Source: Epiperipatus broadwayi (Eukaryota > Onychophora > Udeonychophora > Euonychophora > Peripatidae). Taken from it: a stretch of 64,000 nucleotides of DNA. Below, piece by piece: positions 1 to 12,599 of this stretch (position 1 is its first letter; each line of letters begins with the position of its first letter). The stretch covers positions 2,847,740 to 2,911,739 of the forward strand of contig JAQFVV010000142.1 of assembly GCA_028023455.1 (NCBI GenBank). The letters are read 5' to 3'. The notes below the pieces were generated by a model. It saw nothing but the letters and a program-made list of their open reading frames with translations, made no database searches and was not told the DNA's origin. The translations under genes and the position numbers were made by a program.

Positions 1-59
1 TTAGTGTTTGAAAGTGTATGATAATAATATTTTAGCAGCAATTCTGTATTAGAATATTT

Positions 60-400
60 CTATCATATAATATTAATTATTAAATATCTTAAAAAAAATT
101 TAAGTTAATTTAATCTTTTCAAATTCATTCAACTGTTAGTAACAACACACAGGTTAGTATATAATTCAACATTTTGGGTGGTAATATATCTCCTCTCTTC
201 TTTAGGTATTGCTAATCTGTCCACTGACAATACTAACACAGAAATTGAATTTAAGCTTTTAGATATATGAATATTGAATTTTATGCTGATACTTTAACCA
301 ATTGTGCTAGTCTGTCAGAGATAATAATCAGTAGAAATTTTATATAATTATGTAAGTCCTCTGGATTGTTAACTTTTGTTAAGAGCAAGATTAATGAATA
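60..400 (-). mobile_element. tRNA-like/PLE-tail repeat, copy 1 (decayed)
   Basis: Read on the minus strand, this matches the repeat at 58.1-58.4 kb in the same order. First comes a lead-in with 'aatcttgctctta', then a degraded tRNA-like head (A-box region near 300-325, B-box region near 240-252). The body follows, with a segment equivalent to 'gtcactggtcaggccagcaa', and then a tail resembling 'actaacctgtttgatg' and 'ttactaacagttgaatg'. It is strongly mutated and has no coding capacity. Identification rests on collinear matches to the better copies in this window. Confidence 0.7.
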
Positions 401-499
401 ATCAGGAGAACCCTCACGGATAAGTACAGTATATGAAATTTCTATTGATATTTGGTTAGAGAATCATCTTAAAATCCAATATTTATGAATCTAAAGATC

Positions 500-690
500 C
501 AGATTTAAGTCTTATGCTAGTACTATCACAGGTTAGGTCAGTAACACCTGAAGTCAAGAGAAGAAAAATATCTCATGAAGCATTGCGTTGTATACTAAGC
601 TGTATCTTATTACTAAAAGTTAAATGTATTTGAAAAGTTTAAAATTTGAATTTTATAAAGATATTTGACAGAAATATTCCATCTTTTCAT
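500..690 (+). mobile_element. tRNA-like/PLE-tail repeat, copy 2 (partial)
   Basis: Plus-strand partial copy of the same family, inverted relative to copy 1 and about 100 bp away. It contains 'atgctagtactatcacagg', 'cagtaacacctgaa' and a tail with 'ttattactaaaagtt'. The tRNA-like head is missing or unrecognisable. Copies 1 and 2 form a head-to-head pair, like the larger pair at 56.5-58.3 kb. Confidence 0.6.
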
Positions 691-699
691 TACTGTTGG

Positions 700-3420
700 C
701 AAATTTTATTAAAATATATTTATAGCATTATGTAATGTGATACATAGTTTTTATCAGTCTGTTTACATATATCTCTATGTTTATTTTCTATTGGGTTGTC
801 TTAAGGTCTTTGATTCATCATTTAAATTTTTATTTTATTTGTTGTAATGAAGTTTTATTATCATTGTATGATCTAGGGAGGTAGATGACTTGATTGATAA
901 TTGAGTCAACTAGTATATTAAGAAATTAAATCCTTTTTTTTTTACAGTATCAAATATTTCAATTTCTTTCTCCCGTTTGTTTCCTGCTACCTAGCAATTC
1001 ATTATGTCTATGTACATTTGGCTTTGTTTATTTCTATATATATAATTTTTGTCTTTGGATATTATTATGATCTGTCAAACAAGTTACTTTCATTTCCGTC
1101 AAGATAGCTTTATATCTTTTTTAAAAAATAAATTTCTTTAATAATCGATAAATTTTACGAATGAAGTGTTTAGATTGTAACTATATAGAAGGCAATCAAT
1201 CCTCCACATGTAAATTATGAAATGAAAAATAATAAAATTGTTTACATATATTAAATAGAAATATTTGCTTTTATCTTGAAGTGAATTAATGGGTAATAGA
1301 ATAATCAGTTATTTATGTTATTTTTTCTATATTTCAAAAGTTTATTCATCATTTTTGGTGGTTGTTGTTTTATAGCCCATATCTCTTGATCACTACCAGA
1401 ATTTATCTTGTCAAGAAATTGTGAATTTTATTACTATTTTAAATCCATTAAATTTGTGTTAAAGTTTTAATTAATGAAAATGTTAAGTTTATGTATTGTA
1501 AAGGGATGAATGAAGAAGCTCTAGCATCTGATTATAATGATTAGAACTCTTCAAACTTCTCTGACAAAAAGTAAAATAACTTATTTTATATTGTGCAACC
1601 ACTTTCTTAATGTCCTCATTCCTATTTATGAGCAACAATATCTAACTCATTCTGAGCTCAAGAAATTGGGATTTTATAAATATACATGCACACAACAAAT
1701 TAATGTGTATAATGATAAAAAAAAGTATTTAATTTTAAATCATTGTAGTAATTTTATCAATTAGTTTTCTTTTTTTGACAAATTATTAATAGTTAGGTAA
1801 ATTTCCAAGACCTTAATAAAATAAATAATATTAAAGTTTAAGTAAAGAAAACAATGGATGTATTTTAAAATGCCATACAAAACAATTGTTAAAATTATAA
1901 ATCATAAACATTATGATTACAAAAGTGAATCTTATTTTGTAGTATTAATTATTTTGCTGTGAATTATAATTATCCCAATAATGGTTTCACATGAATAATT
2001 CAATAAAAAGTTTATTTTACTGACCCAATTTATTTCTGAAATGCTTAATGAAAGTGTAAAACATTTTTTTTTAACTTAGGAAGAATTTATTTTAGCATTT
2101 ATTTATACACACTATTATCCAAAATAAACATTACTTAATGTTTATAACTATGTTTGTTGATCAAACAAACTTCTAGGGGGTTTCAATAAATTATTCCTGA
2201 CTGCTAGCCTGATAAAAGATTCTTCAGGACGATTTTGCCTTCACTGTGGAGATTTTAATACAGAGTGCAGATAATCATTTACATGAATTTTAGTGAGTCT
2301 GATTTCTTTAGCTTTTCACTCAAGTATATTACAGTAGCTGATTAGCATTTTCTCCAAAATCAGACTTTTTTCTGTGAATAATTGCAGAGATAATCAGTTC
2401 TTTCACCTGATTTACTGGACTACTACTAACAAAATTAATTTTCTTTTTTCTTTTTTATCAGAATTAAAAATGAATTTAATTATAAAAATTAACTGACTTA
2501 TTTATAGCTTTTTATCATCTGACAATCTTATTTACCAAAAAGCAAAACATAACTTATTTTTAATTATCTGTCGTTTTCTTTTACATTAACGGTCCATATT
2601 AACAATTAACTTTCAGCTAATTTGTTTAGTAATTTGTTATGTTTTAGATTTATAGACATTACAATTTTCATTCTCAAAAATAATTACTAAAATTTTATTT
2701 AAAATTACAAATAAAAACATAAGAAAGAAAAATAGATATAAAAGTAAAATATTTTGTTCTTTTAAAATATAGGCAATTTCTATTTTACGTCTTAATATCT
2801 TTGATTTGACTTTTTCCTTTCTAATTTTAAACATTTTTTTTTTCATGTATTGTGTGAACATTGACGTGTTATAGCATATAATCATTATATTGCCCATTAA
2901 GTTTATTTTTTCTGTAGATTTTGCTTTTATGAGTTGTGTGATTCTTTTCTCGGGTCATTTCTGACCTAAGATAGCCCAGAATAATCACATCCATAATTAT
3001 ATGCAACTGAATTTTATCTTGCAATTAAATTAACTTACTGTTCTAGTAATTATAGGGCATTATTAAAATATAGTGTTTTTCTATTCAAACTCTTAGTGAC
3101 TGACTTCTTTGAGGTGTGAAAGTTGAGCACTAAAGAAAAATTATAGAAAAGGTTGTTCTTTTGAACTGTGATGCTGGTAGATATTTTTAACAATTTTATA
3201 GGTAAAAAAATGTTCAAAAGAATACCTTGATTCTTTTTAAACAATAAATGTCATAATGTGAGATAGAATAATTTATTAGATAAATATATAATATTTGAAT
3301 AGATTGATGGAAGGGAAGCAGAACCAACAATGAATTTGCCAGTGAGCATGTGAAAAAATCACATAATTGATAGATCATTCTCCACAAACTTATGGGCAAT
3401 TGAAGTTAACATCAACTTTA
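700..3420. other. AT-rich DNA without recognised genes
   Basis: Poly-A/T tracts and short open frames typical of random AT-rich sequence. The few frames of 60-90 codons are rich in Ile, Lys, Asn, Phe and Leu and show no motif. Nothing else is supported. Confidence 0.6.
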
Positions 3421-3424
3421 TGGA

Positions 3425-3572
<148 letters not shown>

Positions 3573-3685
3573 AATCATCATCATGTTAATTTTTTTAACT
3601 TGCTGGGTTTGCTTTTGGCTAATGAAGCCTGATTCATAGCATTCATGGGGTGACTAGATATACTGTAACATTTTGATGTGCCATG

Positions 3686-4075
3686 CTAATTTATTTAAAT
3701 TAATAATTTAAATATTCCATCTGTTAGAGAATTAGATGCTATTTTCTTTTTTATTAATGGCCTGGTTGTTATTAGCAGTAAACCACTCCTTTTTCACTTT
3801 GCATTTCCTATCATCTTGCTCCCATGCAAATAATTTTATAATGTTAAAATTGTTTGCATGCAATGAGATGATAGAAAACACAGTGTGACAGAGGCATGGT
3901 TTACAATTTTAACATTTATAAAATTGTTTGCATGGAGTAGATGATAGAAAATGCAGAGACATGGTTTATTGCTAATAACAATCAGGCCATTTATAAAAAA
4001 GTGAATAATGTCCAACTCTCTAACAAATGGAATATTTAAATTACTAATGCATATTACTAATTTAAATAAATTAGT
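3686..4075. repeat. Imperfect palindrome (fold-back element)
   Basis: The left arm starts 'gctaatttatttaaattaa' and is mirrored by 'aatttaaataaattag' at the right end. Inner paired blocks include 'aatattccat'/'atggaatatt', 'aatggcctggttgtt'/'aacaatcaggccatt' and 'cctatcatct'/'agatgatag'. An extra partial copy of the inner segment (about 3840-3910) repeats 'ttaaaattgtttgcatg', so the half-unit is present about three times. No coding function is evident. Confidence 0.85.
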
Positions 4076-4079
4076 CTTA

Positions 4080-6740
4080 TCATTTAAATGATGCAATATA
4101 CTCATATACTTCATGAGGGTATGAATATGGCTTCAGCAGCTGAAAGTGCACCCAGCTACAAATTAACATATGGAATAAATCTTTACTTAGCTAACATTAG
4201 TATGATTTAAGCAAATTAATTACAAATAGGATAAGGAAAAGGAGAATAACTTAAATGTTGTTAATTGCTCAGTTAAAATATTGTGGAAGAAGATAAAATA
4301 ATTAAAACTAAATATTAAATCATAGATATTTCTTGTCAGATATTAATATAAAACCAAAGTTAATAATATCAAAGAAGACAGTAATTATTGAATGATTTTA
4401 AACAAAAAAATAAATATGATTTAACATCTATAAAACAAAACTGAAAATAATTGATTATATGATTTAATATTAATTACATAGATTTGACAAATAAAACTTA
4501 CAAATTATAATAATGTTTATGTATGCAGAATTGAAATATTAATAAATGATTAATTCACTTTTTCTGTTTTAAAAATATTAAAGCTTAATAATTGGAGATG
4601 TTAGAATAAATTGTGTTAAGAAAGTGGAATGCCAGACACTCTGCCATCAATGTTTTTTTGTTTTGTTTTTTACTTAGTCTTAGTACTCTATTATTTACTT
4701 AATATATCTACTTTCAGCCAGTGAATTTAATATATATCACATTTACAGGATTTGATAGGATGGCTATTTTTCCATATTTAATTTAAAACAAGGAAGAAGA
4801 AATGCATAAGTCTTCCAATTGCAAACAATGTTTTAGATTTAATGCCATGGAATTAAAGTTAATAAGTGAAAATATTTAAATTATATATATATATATAATG
4901 GAATTATCAAAGTCCCTGATCTTGTAATTCATGAATATAATAGAAAGTCTTATAGTGAGAGTATGGTTCTTGATGAGATTAGAGAATTCTGAGTTAATAA
5001 TTCAGAAGAGCACACACAAAAACCTGGAATGAGATTATGATATATTACTGGATGAAAGAGTTTCTAAACTTGTAATGGATGAGTACATTCACACAGATTT
5101 ATAATGTGTATGTGTAATTTTACTTTGTGACTGGACAAAGTACGTAACAATACATAGAAATTTGTAATGAATGATTCATGATTGGATGGAGTCCCTGATC
5201 TTGTAATATAGTAAAACATTCACTGAGATTTATGATGAGAATGTTGTTCATGCTTGGAGAAAGGAAAAGGCATTGTAGATTTTTAAGATTTGGATGCTAC
5301 CTGTTGTGGAAAAATGTCAGCAAATTCTCAAAATACAGGAATTTATTTAAAGGAGCAGTTAAGTTTTGCCTGAAATTTAACACTAGAGTAGGGAAAACAA
5401 ATCAAGGAGTTAGTAACTATTTAAACTTTTGTATTTAAACTATAAAGCCTCAAACAATTTTAATTAAAGTGTCATACTTCAAATGGACTATTACGCTAAT
5501 CAATGGTTCTTAATCTGTAGTTCACTGGGAATCTGCAAAGATTTGAAAAAAATTACTTGAACTTTTAACAATTAGAATAGAATGAAAAAATAAATGAATG
5601 AGCAAATTTTGAGATTAAATGTAAGAAAAGAAAATGAAAAACCAAATTGTAATTCTTTCTCTTTTATTTGTCTAAAATTTGGTCTTTTTTTTAATCTTAC
5701 TGTCTCCATTAAAACAAAGACAAATAAAATTCATTTATGAAAATAACTAATGGAAAGAAATATATATATAATCAGTATTTGACAGTTTAAAATCATAACT
5801 TAAATCCTGGTTATCACTTAATGCATCTTGTCTATAACCCAGCAGCCAGAAATTAAGAACACCCTAAGAATATGCCTTATTTTGTTTTAAAACTAGCCTA
5901 ATTTCATATTATTAAACCTTTAAAGGAGATTGCATAAAAATAATATAATAAAAATAAGATTGGTTGCTTCATTAAACAAATTAAATAATGATTTTAAACT
6001 TTATGCATTACTACAGACATCAATAGATATTTTCCCCTTCATATTAATTTTAGATTAGTAATTAGTTCATACTTTATTTTAATACTATCAAATAGAATAA
6101 CACTAGCATATAAAATAATAAGTCACGTTAATTTTTTTCCTCTAAATTCTCTAATTTTGGTAAATGGTATTAACCATATTAGGTCAAAATTATTTATCAA
6201 TTGATAAAGATCTTTATATCTTCTCTTATTGTTCTATTTTCTAATCAAGATTAATTGTTGATTAAAAATTGGATATCTATCTGAATTGGATATGAGTCAG
6301 CTTCTAGAAAAATCCTAATTTTTTCTAAAATCCTCATCTATCCAAAAAATGTCCAAGATCCATCTGGATTCATAGGCTTGGCAATAGATATGTTATTATC
6401 TACACTAAGAAGTTCTTAAAATTATATTTTGTATGTGTTTTCTGATCCAGGATTGGGGCTCAAACATGTTTATACTAGTAAATAACACAATTCTTTATTC
6501 CTCATATACTAATCAGAGAGAGAGAGAAATTCTTCTTTATCCTCTTTTCTTTTGATCTTTTATTTTATAACTCCAAGTCTAAAAAAAACAAGTAAATTTG
6601 CTGGTAGTATAACCACCAAAGAATATGCATAATAAAAAAGTAAGAATATCAAGTATTTTCTATATTACTTTTTATTTACAAATTCAAGAGTTTGTAATTA
6701 ATAATTATTTCAAAAACTTTGATAAATTTTTTCTCAGAAA
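4080..6740. other. AT-rich DNA; short direct repeat, no gene recognised
   Basis: Mostly low-complexity AT-rich sequence. A weak direct repeat sharing 'gtccctgatcttgtaat' occurs at about 4911 and 5191, with some similarity for about 70 bp downstream. A 68-codon frame at 5232-5438 has no recognised motif. Confidence 0.5.
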
Positions 6741-6743
6741 ATG

Positions 6744-7523
6744 TAATTCAAAAAATAAATACCTACAAAGTATCTAGAGTAAAGCTTTGTTTGATCATAA
6801 TAGCAGGGTATGCTTAGCATGTTCAACTGCTTGTGGTGTTTATAAGAATATAACCAAAATAGAGAATTTGCATAATATTTGAATTGTAAATAAGTTTTTT
6901 CTGATGAACCACTTTTTTGAAAGGGGGACACAGGATTTTTTTTTGTTGATAGCAGGTCTATCCTTGGTGATATGCCAGGCCTCTTTCACTTTCCACTTGG
7001 CATCATTACATTCAGAACAGATGATGGCAACAGATGTAGGTTCAAAGCTTTGTCTGAGTTTGGATTCATTGCTTCAGAGTGAATCACATCCCAACTTATC
7101 CATCTACCTTACACAGTACAGATTTCTATATAATCGAGCCAAAGCACACTCTGAAGCCAAATCCATTTTCTTTGAATATGAATCCAAACTTGGACACAGC
7201 TTTGAACTTACATCTGCTGATGTTGACTGTTTTGAATGTAATGATATCAAGCAGAAAGTGAAGTAGGCCTGGCATATTCCAAAAATAGACATGTTATTAA
7301 CGAAAAAGAATCCTGTGTCTTCTTTTCAAAAAAATGGCTCATCTGAATGAACTTATTTACAATTCAAATATTATGCAAATTCTCTATTTCGGTTATGCTT
7401 TTATAGACATCATAGTACTATGCTTATGACTACACAGCATTTGGAAGCATGCTAAGCCTACCATACCATTATGATTAAATAAAGTTTTTCTCTACATACT
7501 TTGTACATATTTATTTTTCGAAT
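6744..7523. repeat. Large imperfect palindrome, arms about 350 bp
   Basis: The left arm (6744 to about 7083) is mirrored by about 7150-7523, around a loop of roughly 65 bp. Paired blocks include 'agcatgttcaactgc'-like versus 'agcatttggaagcatgct', 'gcataatatttgaattgtaaata'/its complement, 'atgccaggcctctttcac'/'gtgaagtaggcctggcat', and 'gagtttggattcat'/'atgaatccaaac'. Open frames on both strands (to 120 codons) are mirror images of the same repeat, so they are not taken as genes. The right end lies about 90 bp from the long (AAT)n array. Confidence 0.88.
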
Positions 7524-7614
7524 TAATAATTATATATATATATATATATGTATAATGATACTGACTATATCATATTGCAACATATACTTATATAAAATCC
7601 AGATCTAGATTAAC

Positions 7615-7881
<267 letters not shown>

Positions 7882-7884
7882 GTA

Positions 7885-9100
7885 AATATGCCAAAAAAGC
7901 ATACTAATTATGCATTTTGTATAAATACTGTTTTTATTGTTAATCTTCTATTTATCTGCTACCTAGCAGTTTCTTTAAGTCACTTTCTTCTCTTTTTTTT
8001 ATATTTAGTTTGAGTATTTTCAAATTTAAAATTAACTATCAAACTATACAAAAAAAGAAAGTATAATGCTTTGAAGAAAATTGTTAAGTAGTGAAAACAT
8101 TGGAGATGAATAATAAAATTGCAGTGATATGAAGTTTAATATTAATACATGTTACATATTTAAATGTCATATTAAAGTTACTCAGTGTTTAATAGGGAAA
8201 AGATGCAAAATAAAATTTTGCAAATAAAAGACCATTTTCTAAATAATTGAAAAAGGTATTCAATTTAATGCCTATTGCGATGCGAGAATAATAATATGTT
8301 TACTGTTAACTAAGATTAATTAGTCACTTCTCATTATTTGGTCCACTGCTTCACCCACCACTTAAAAGTGTGTGCAACAAAATATATTGATAGAAAGTAA
8401 AAATGATTAAGCATCTTTGGGTTTATGTATTTAATTTAATAATAATATTTGAGTAGCTGTTTAACAAAATCATTAATGAATAAATCATTTTTACAATCAT
8501 CAAATAAAATATTGAATATAAATGATTAAATAATCATTTTTATAAACAGCATACACCATAGTCAATTGATTATGTACCAAATTTTGTGTTAGTGATGAAA
8601 ACAACTGTATTAATTCTGAATAATTTTCAGAGCATAAATTGAAATTATTTTACGAAATTAGTTTATTTTAATTTTTCAATGTATTGGCATTCTGTCTATG
8701 CATTCACACTTTGTAGTGTTTCAAAGCTACATATTTACTGAATTAGACTTAACAATCATTCTTGTAAAAATATTGATATAAATCTTTACTTGATTGTACA
8801 TTTTGAAAAATTTGTTTTTAGGAGCATGTATTTAAAGAATAAATCATGTAGATTAGTATTTATTCCCTAGATTAATACAATCTTATGAGTAAATTTTATT
8901 GCAAAGAATGAATTAATGTAATGCTTTTTAAAATCAATTGCTTTCAGTGATTCCCTTGATTTGATCATCATCTCTCATTTTATTTTTGTGTTGTTATTCT
9001 TAATTGTTGTTATTATTATAATTATTATTGTTTTTGTATAGTTATTTAACTCTTAATTATTTAGTCTATTTTTGCTTTAATAATACCCACATATATCACT
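7885..9100. other. AT-rich DNA, nothing recognised
   Basis: No coding motif, palindrome or repeat relationship was recognised apart from homopolymer and short ATT-rich tracts near 9005-9035. Confidence 0.5.
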
Positions 9101-9103
9101 GAT

Positions 9104-9350
9104 GAGAATTAAAAAACTGAAATGGATCTGGGCTAAACCTATTGCTAGAAAATAATATTAGATAGACAGATGACATTGTAAATTACATTCCAAAAGATTG
9201 TAAAAATTCTAGAAAATGACCACATGTGAGATGAATGGATGAAATAGGAAAATTTGCCGGACGTTCTCTAGAGAAGAAAGTCTAAGAAACTGAATTAAAC
9301 TTAGAGCTTTATTCTGCAGAGTTGATTATAGATGAAAATGATGTCATCTA
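9104..9350 (+). pseudogene. RTE-type LINE, RT C-terminal fragment
   Basis: With stops and frame slips, the plus strand reads 'RIKKLKWIWAKPIARK' followed by 'TDDIVNYIPKDCKNSRK'. This matches the usual C-terminal pattern of RTE-type reverse transcriptases (basic 'KLKW.WAGHIARM' followed by 'RWT.DI' and a Trp/Arg-rich tail). A GATGA-rich stretch follows at about 9330-9350. The rest of the ORF is missing upstream. It is a 5'-truncated, dead LINE 3' end. The assignment to RTE/RTE-like LINEs is inferred from motif order. Confidence 0.7.
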
Positions 9351-9949
9351 TATATAATACATAAATGATTATTTACCCTATTCTTTATTTCTAACATAAA
9401 ACTGTATCTATAAATTGACACTCAAATAAATATAGATCTGAAAGGTTTACTAAACATCAACTCTGACATTTTACATGGTATTATATATTTTGTTGATGTA
9501 TTATGTTATTATATAACCAGACTTATTGTGCGCTTTGAAAATTAAGATTATTTGCTTGGTATAAAGTATAGATTTGAATTTATCTATGCATGTTGAATGG
9601 ATAAATCAAACTAATCATTATAAAGCAATCAGCATAAAATATAATCATCCACTCTAGCTCATAAGCTCTTTTATTGCAACTGATATTGCTAAAGTAAATA
9701 AATACGGATAAATTTGTTACCTATATGCACGAGTCCTGTGGGAAAATTTTCTGACTTTCAATTATTGAATCTAAGAAAGCACTACTTTTTCCCTCAAAAT
9801 TATAATGGTTTCTGATTGAAGATAATGTTCAGATTTTCTTGAAGTTTCAATGAATATATTTATTTGTATACTTATGATGAACAAGAAAAAAATATGGTTT
9901 TCATTTCCTGGAGTCTTTAAAAAAAATTCTATACAAATATCATTGATTA

Positions 9950-10235
9950 AAACAAATGATTTCATTGCTACTTGCAATTGTATGCTATCTTCAGATGAGT
10001 GATTGTATTAGAATAATGATCACATTAAGCAGGATATTGTCAGGCTTGGGGCAATTAGAAGAAACAATTGTTTTGAAAATTGGACCTGTACTTTATATAT
10101 ATATTGGAAATATAAATATAATAGAATGGTTTATAAATAAAAGACAATAACAACATCATGTATCAGAAAAAATAGCAATATTAGTTATTCAACTTAATGT
10201 ATAATACCAAATAGTTTAGATTGAATAAATGAATG
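9950..10235 (+). pseudogene. RTE-type LINE, endonuclease fragment
   Basis: The plus-strand translation contains 'GQLEETIVLKIGPVLYIYIG', then 'EWFINKRQ', then 'SEKIAILVIQLN', with a stop between them. This order matches the apurinic-type endonuclease (EEP fold) of RTE LINEs, and it aligns with the better copy at 60.85-61.1 kb, which has 'FIINK' followed by 'RVARLVIQLNEK'. The catalytic ends of the domain are absent. It lies downstream of a C-terminal fragment (9.1 kb), so the two pieces are either separate insertions or rearranged. Confidence 0.65.
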
Positions 10236-10239
10236 ATAA

Positions 10240-11700
10240 GAGATGTCACATCAACACAGATGATGTTTAAGTATTATTGCTGTCTTGCATAATGTAGATC
10301 TCAAAGTTCATAGTTTGCAGTTCTAGTCTATTATTTTTCAGTCTTGAACTTTTTATAAATTGCAGAATAGTAAACAACAAACTATGGAAAATTTATTATT
10401 TATTTAGTACTATGCTATTACTTACTTGTATGTTATTGTTGCCTCACTTCCTTCATATCCTTACATTGCTATACTTTTTTTTATTCTGACAATCATTTGT
10501 AATTTTTTATACAATGTTTTATTCTCTGTTAAGTGTTTCCCATAACAACACCTTACTGCTTTGGATTTTTATTCAGTTTCCGTGGTTTTTCATTTGAATT
10601 CAAGTTTTTGTTTTTAACTAGGAAAAAAAATCTTAAAAATGTGGTAAAGTTTTGAAAATTAATAAAGCATTATTTGATTACTAAAGGTTAAATTCTCATT
10701 ATTTTTATCTATTGTAATTATAAAATGCAATATTTATTAAATTAGGAAGATTATAGATATAAACAGTCGAGGAGAAAATTCAGTTTATTTCATTTATTGC
10801 TTACGTTAAGCAGAAATATTTTTAATTAAATACAACAGGTAATATTATTATTAAACTTTTTTTATATTATAGATGAACTAATTACAGTCTATTTTTAGAA
10901 TTAAAAAGGTAAAAAAAAATCATTACTTTTACATTTCAAAACTCAAGAGATAATTATTCTATGGTGAAATTATTTAATTTCCTTGTCTATATACATATAC
11001 ATAGAGATCACACGCACATTTTTCATGTTTTCTTCCTATTATTAAATTGGGGGAAGGGGTGATACAAAAAGGGGAGTCAAGATTTAGTTTTGAATTTAGA
11101 TTTAGCATGTATTATTTTAATCTGGCTTAATATAATTTAATCACTAACCAAACTGGTAGCAAATCATAGATAACATAGACTTATCAAAAGTGAAAAAAAG
11201 AAATTCAGATTCACCTTAATTAAATATAAAATTAAAGAGGAGAAAATGAAGTGAAGTATTCAGAAATTATATGAGTAAAGGATAATTGTAAACTTTAATC
11301 AGTAAATTCTAATAAAAAGAATTATTTATTTGGGGATTGAGTCAGATGGAATTGAGTAAAAAAATTGCATCATGAGTTTATTTTCATGATGTGATATGAT
11401 ATTAATATCATTTACTTTATTACTTTTACAATGCTTCCTATAATCATAATCCACTATTGATGTTTTCAATTGGCCCAGCAATTTTCTTCAGAACTATAAC
11501 AAATGCAATACAAATTCATGAATACAAATATACATGAGCATATAATTTTACCTTTTATATATATATATTCTATATTATAATTAATATTTATATGCCTAAA
11601 TATATATATATACCTTTATATACCTCTCTATATAATTATTATCTTTTTATATATAATACATTTTTAATATTTTTTTTATATTTTAGCAATCAATACTTTC
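10240..11700. other. AT-rich DNA with (AT)n tracts
   Basis: No gene recognised. Interrupted (TA)n occurs near 11560-11660, just before the large palindrome. Short purine-rich runs are present near 11050. Confidence 0.5.
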
Positions 11701-11703
11701 TAT

Positions 11704-12592
11704 ACATGATCACCATCTCATGCTAGCACATAACTGTTAGTAAACAGGGAAACAACTCCATATAGTAGTGCCACCTTGTGCTAACCAGAGTAATCAATGG
11801 ATGCCAGAAGGCTTGTGCATAAAATACCTATCTAGTGCCTACTCTTCCAATATCCCCAGACTAGTTTCTGGCTTGTGGCTTTCATCAGTGAGGAGCCTTG
11901 GATCTGAGAGCCATACACCTAGATCTTAGGATCCAATGCAACCCTCCAGCAGCCACCTTTTATCTCTACTTCACTACAAAACTATGAGAATGAAATTGAA
12001 AACACAATAATATTTTCAATCTAAGCTCAATAGCTTATACAGTCATATGGGTCTGAATTCAATTCAGCACCCATACATTTTGGTGACTTTAGCTCTTTAT
12101 CCTATTAGGCAGGATTGGTGTTAAACCACTAAACATCATATGATCACCAACAGTTATGTGCTAGCATGAGATGACGATCATGTGATATTTAGTGGTTTAA
12201 CACCAATTTTACCTAATAGGATAATGATGGCTATGGTTGTTAAAGAGCCAAAGTCACCAAAATGTACGGATGCTGAATTGAGTTCAGACCCATATGACTA
12301 TATAAGCTATTTGAGCTTAGATTGAAAATATTATTGTGTTTTCAATTTCATTCTCATAGTTTTGTAGTAAAGTAGAAATAAAAGGTGGCTGCTGGAGGGT
12401 TGCATTGGATCCTAAGATCTAGGTGCAGGGTTCTCAGATCCATGGCTCCTCACTGATGAAGGCCACAAGCCAGAAACTAGTCTGGGGATATTAGATGAGT
12501 AGGCACTAGATAGAGATTTTATGCACAAGCCTTCTGGCATCCATTGATTATCTGGTTAGCACAAGGTGGCACTACTATATAGAGAGTTTTTG
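11704..12592. repeat. 889-bp near-perfect palindrome
   Basis: Arms of about 400 bp (about 11748-12145 and 12177-12592) are inverted copies with few mismatches. Examples are 'ctccatatagtagtgcc' against 'ggcactactatatagagag', 'ggatgccagaaggcttgtgc' against 'gcacaagccttctggcatcc', and 'ggtgttaaaccactaaac' against 'gtttaacacc'. The loop at about 12146-12176 ('acagttatgtgctagcatga') is itself the reverse complement of the outer left end (11706-11740). Each arm is GC-richer than its surroundings. No protein is encoded. It would extrude as a very long hairpin. Confidence 0.95.
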
Positions 12593-12599
12593 CCCGAAT

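Noticed and set aside
1537-1764. 75-codon frame
   Set aside because: Composition is typical of chance AT-rich frames; no motif, no repeat support, no relative.
6904-7292. 120-codon plus-strand frame and similar minus-strand frame
   Set aside because: Both lie in mirror-image arms of one palindrome. The similarity of the two peptides comes from the inverted repeat, not from selection.
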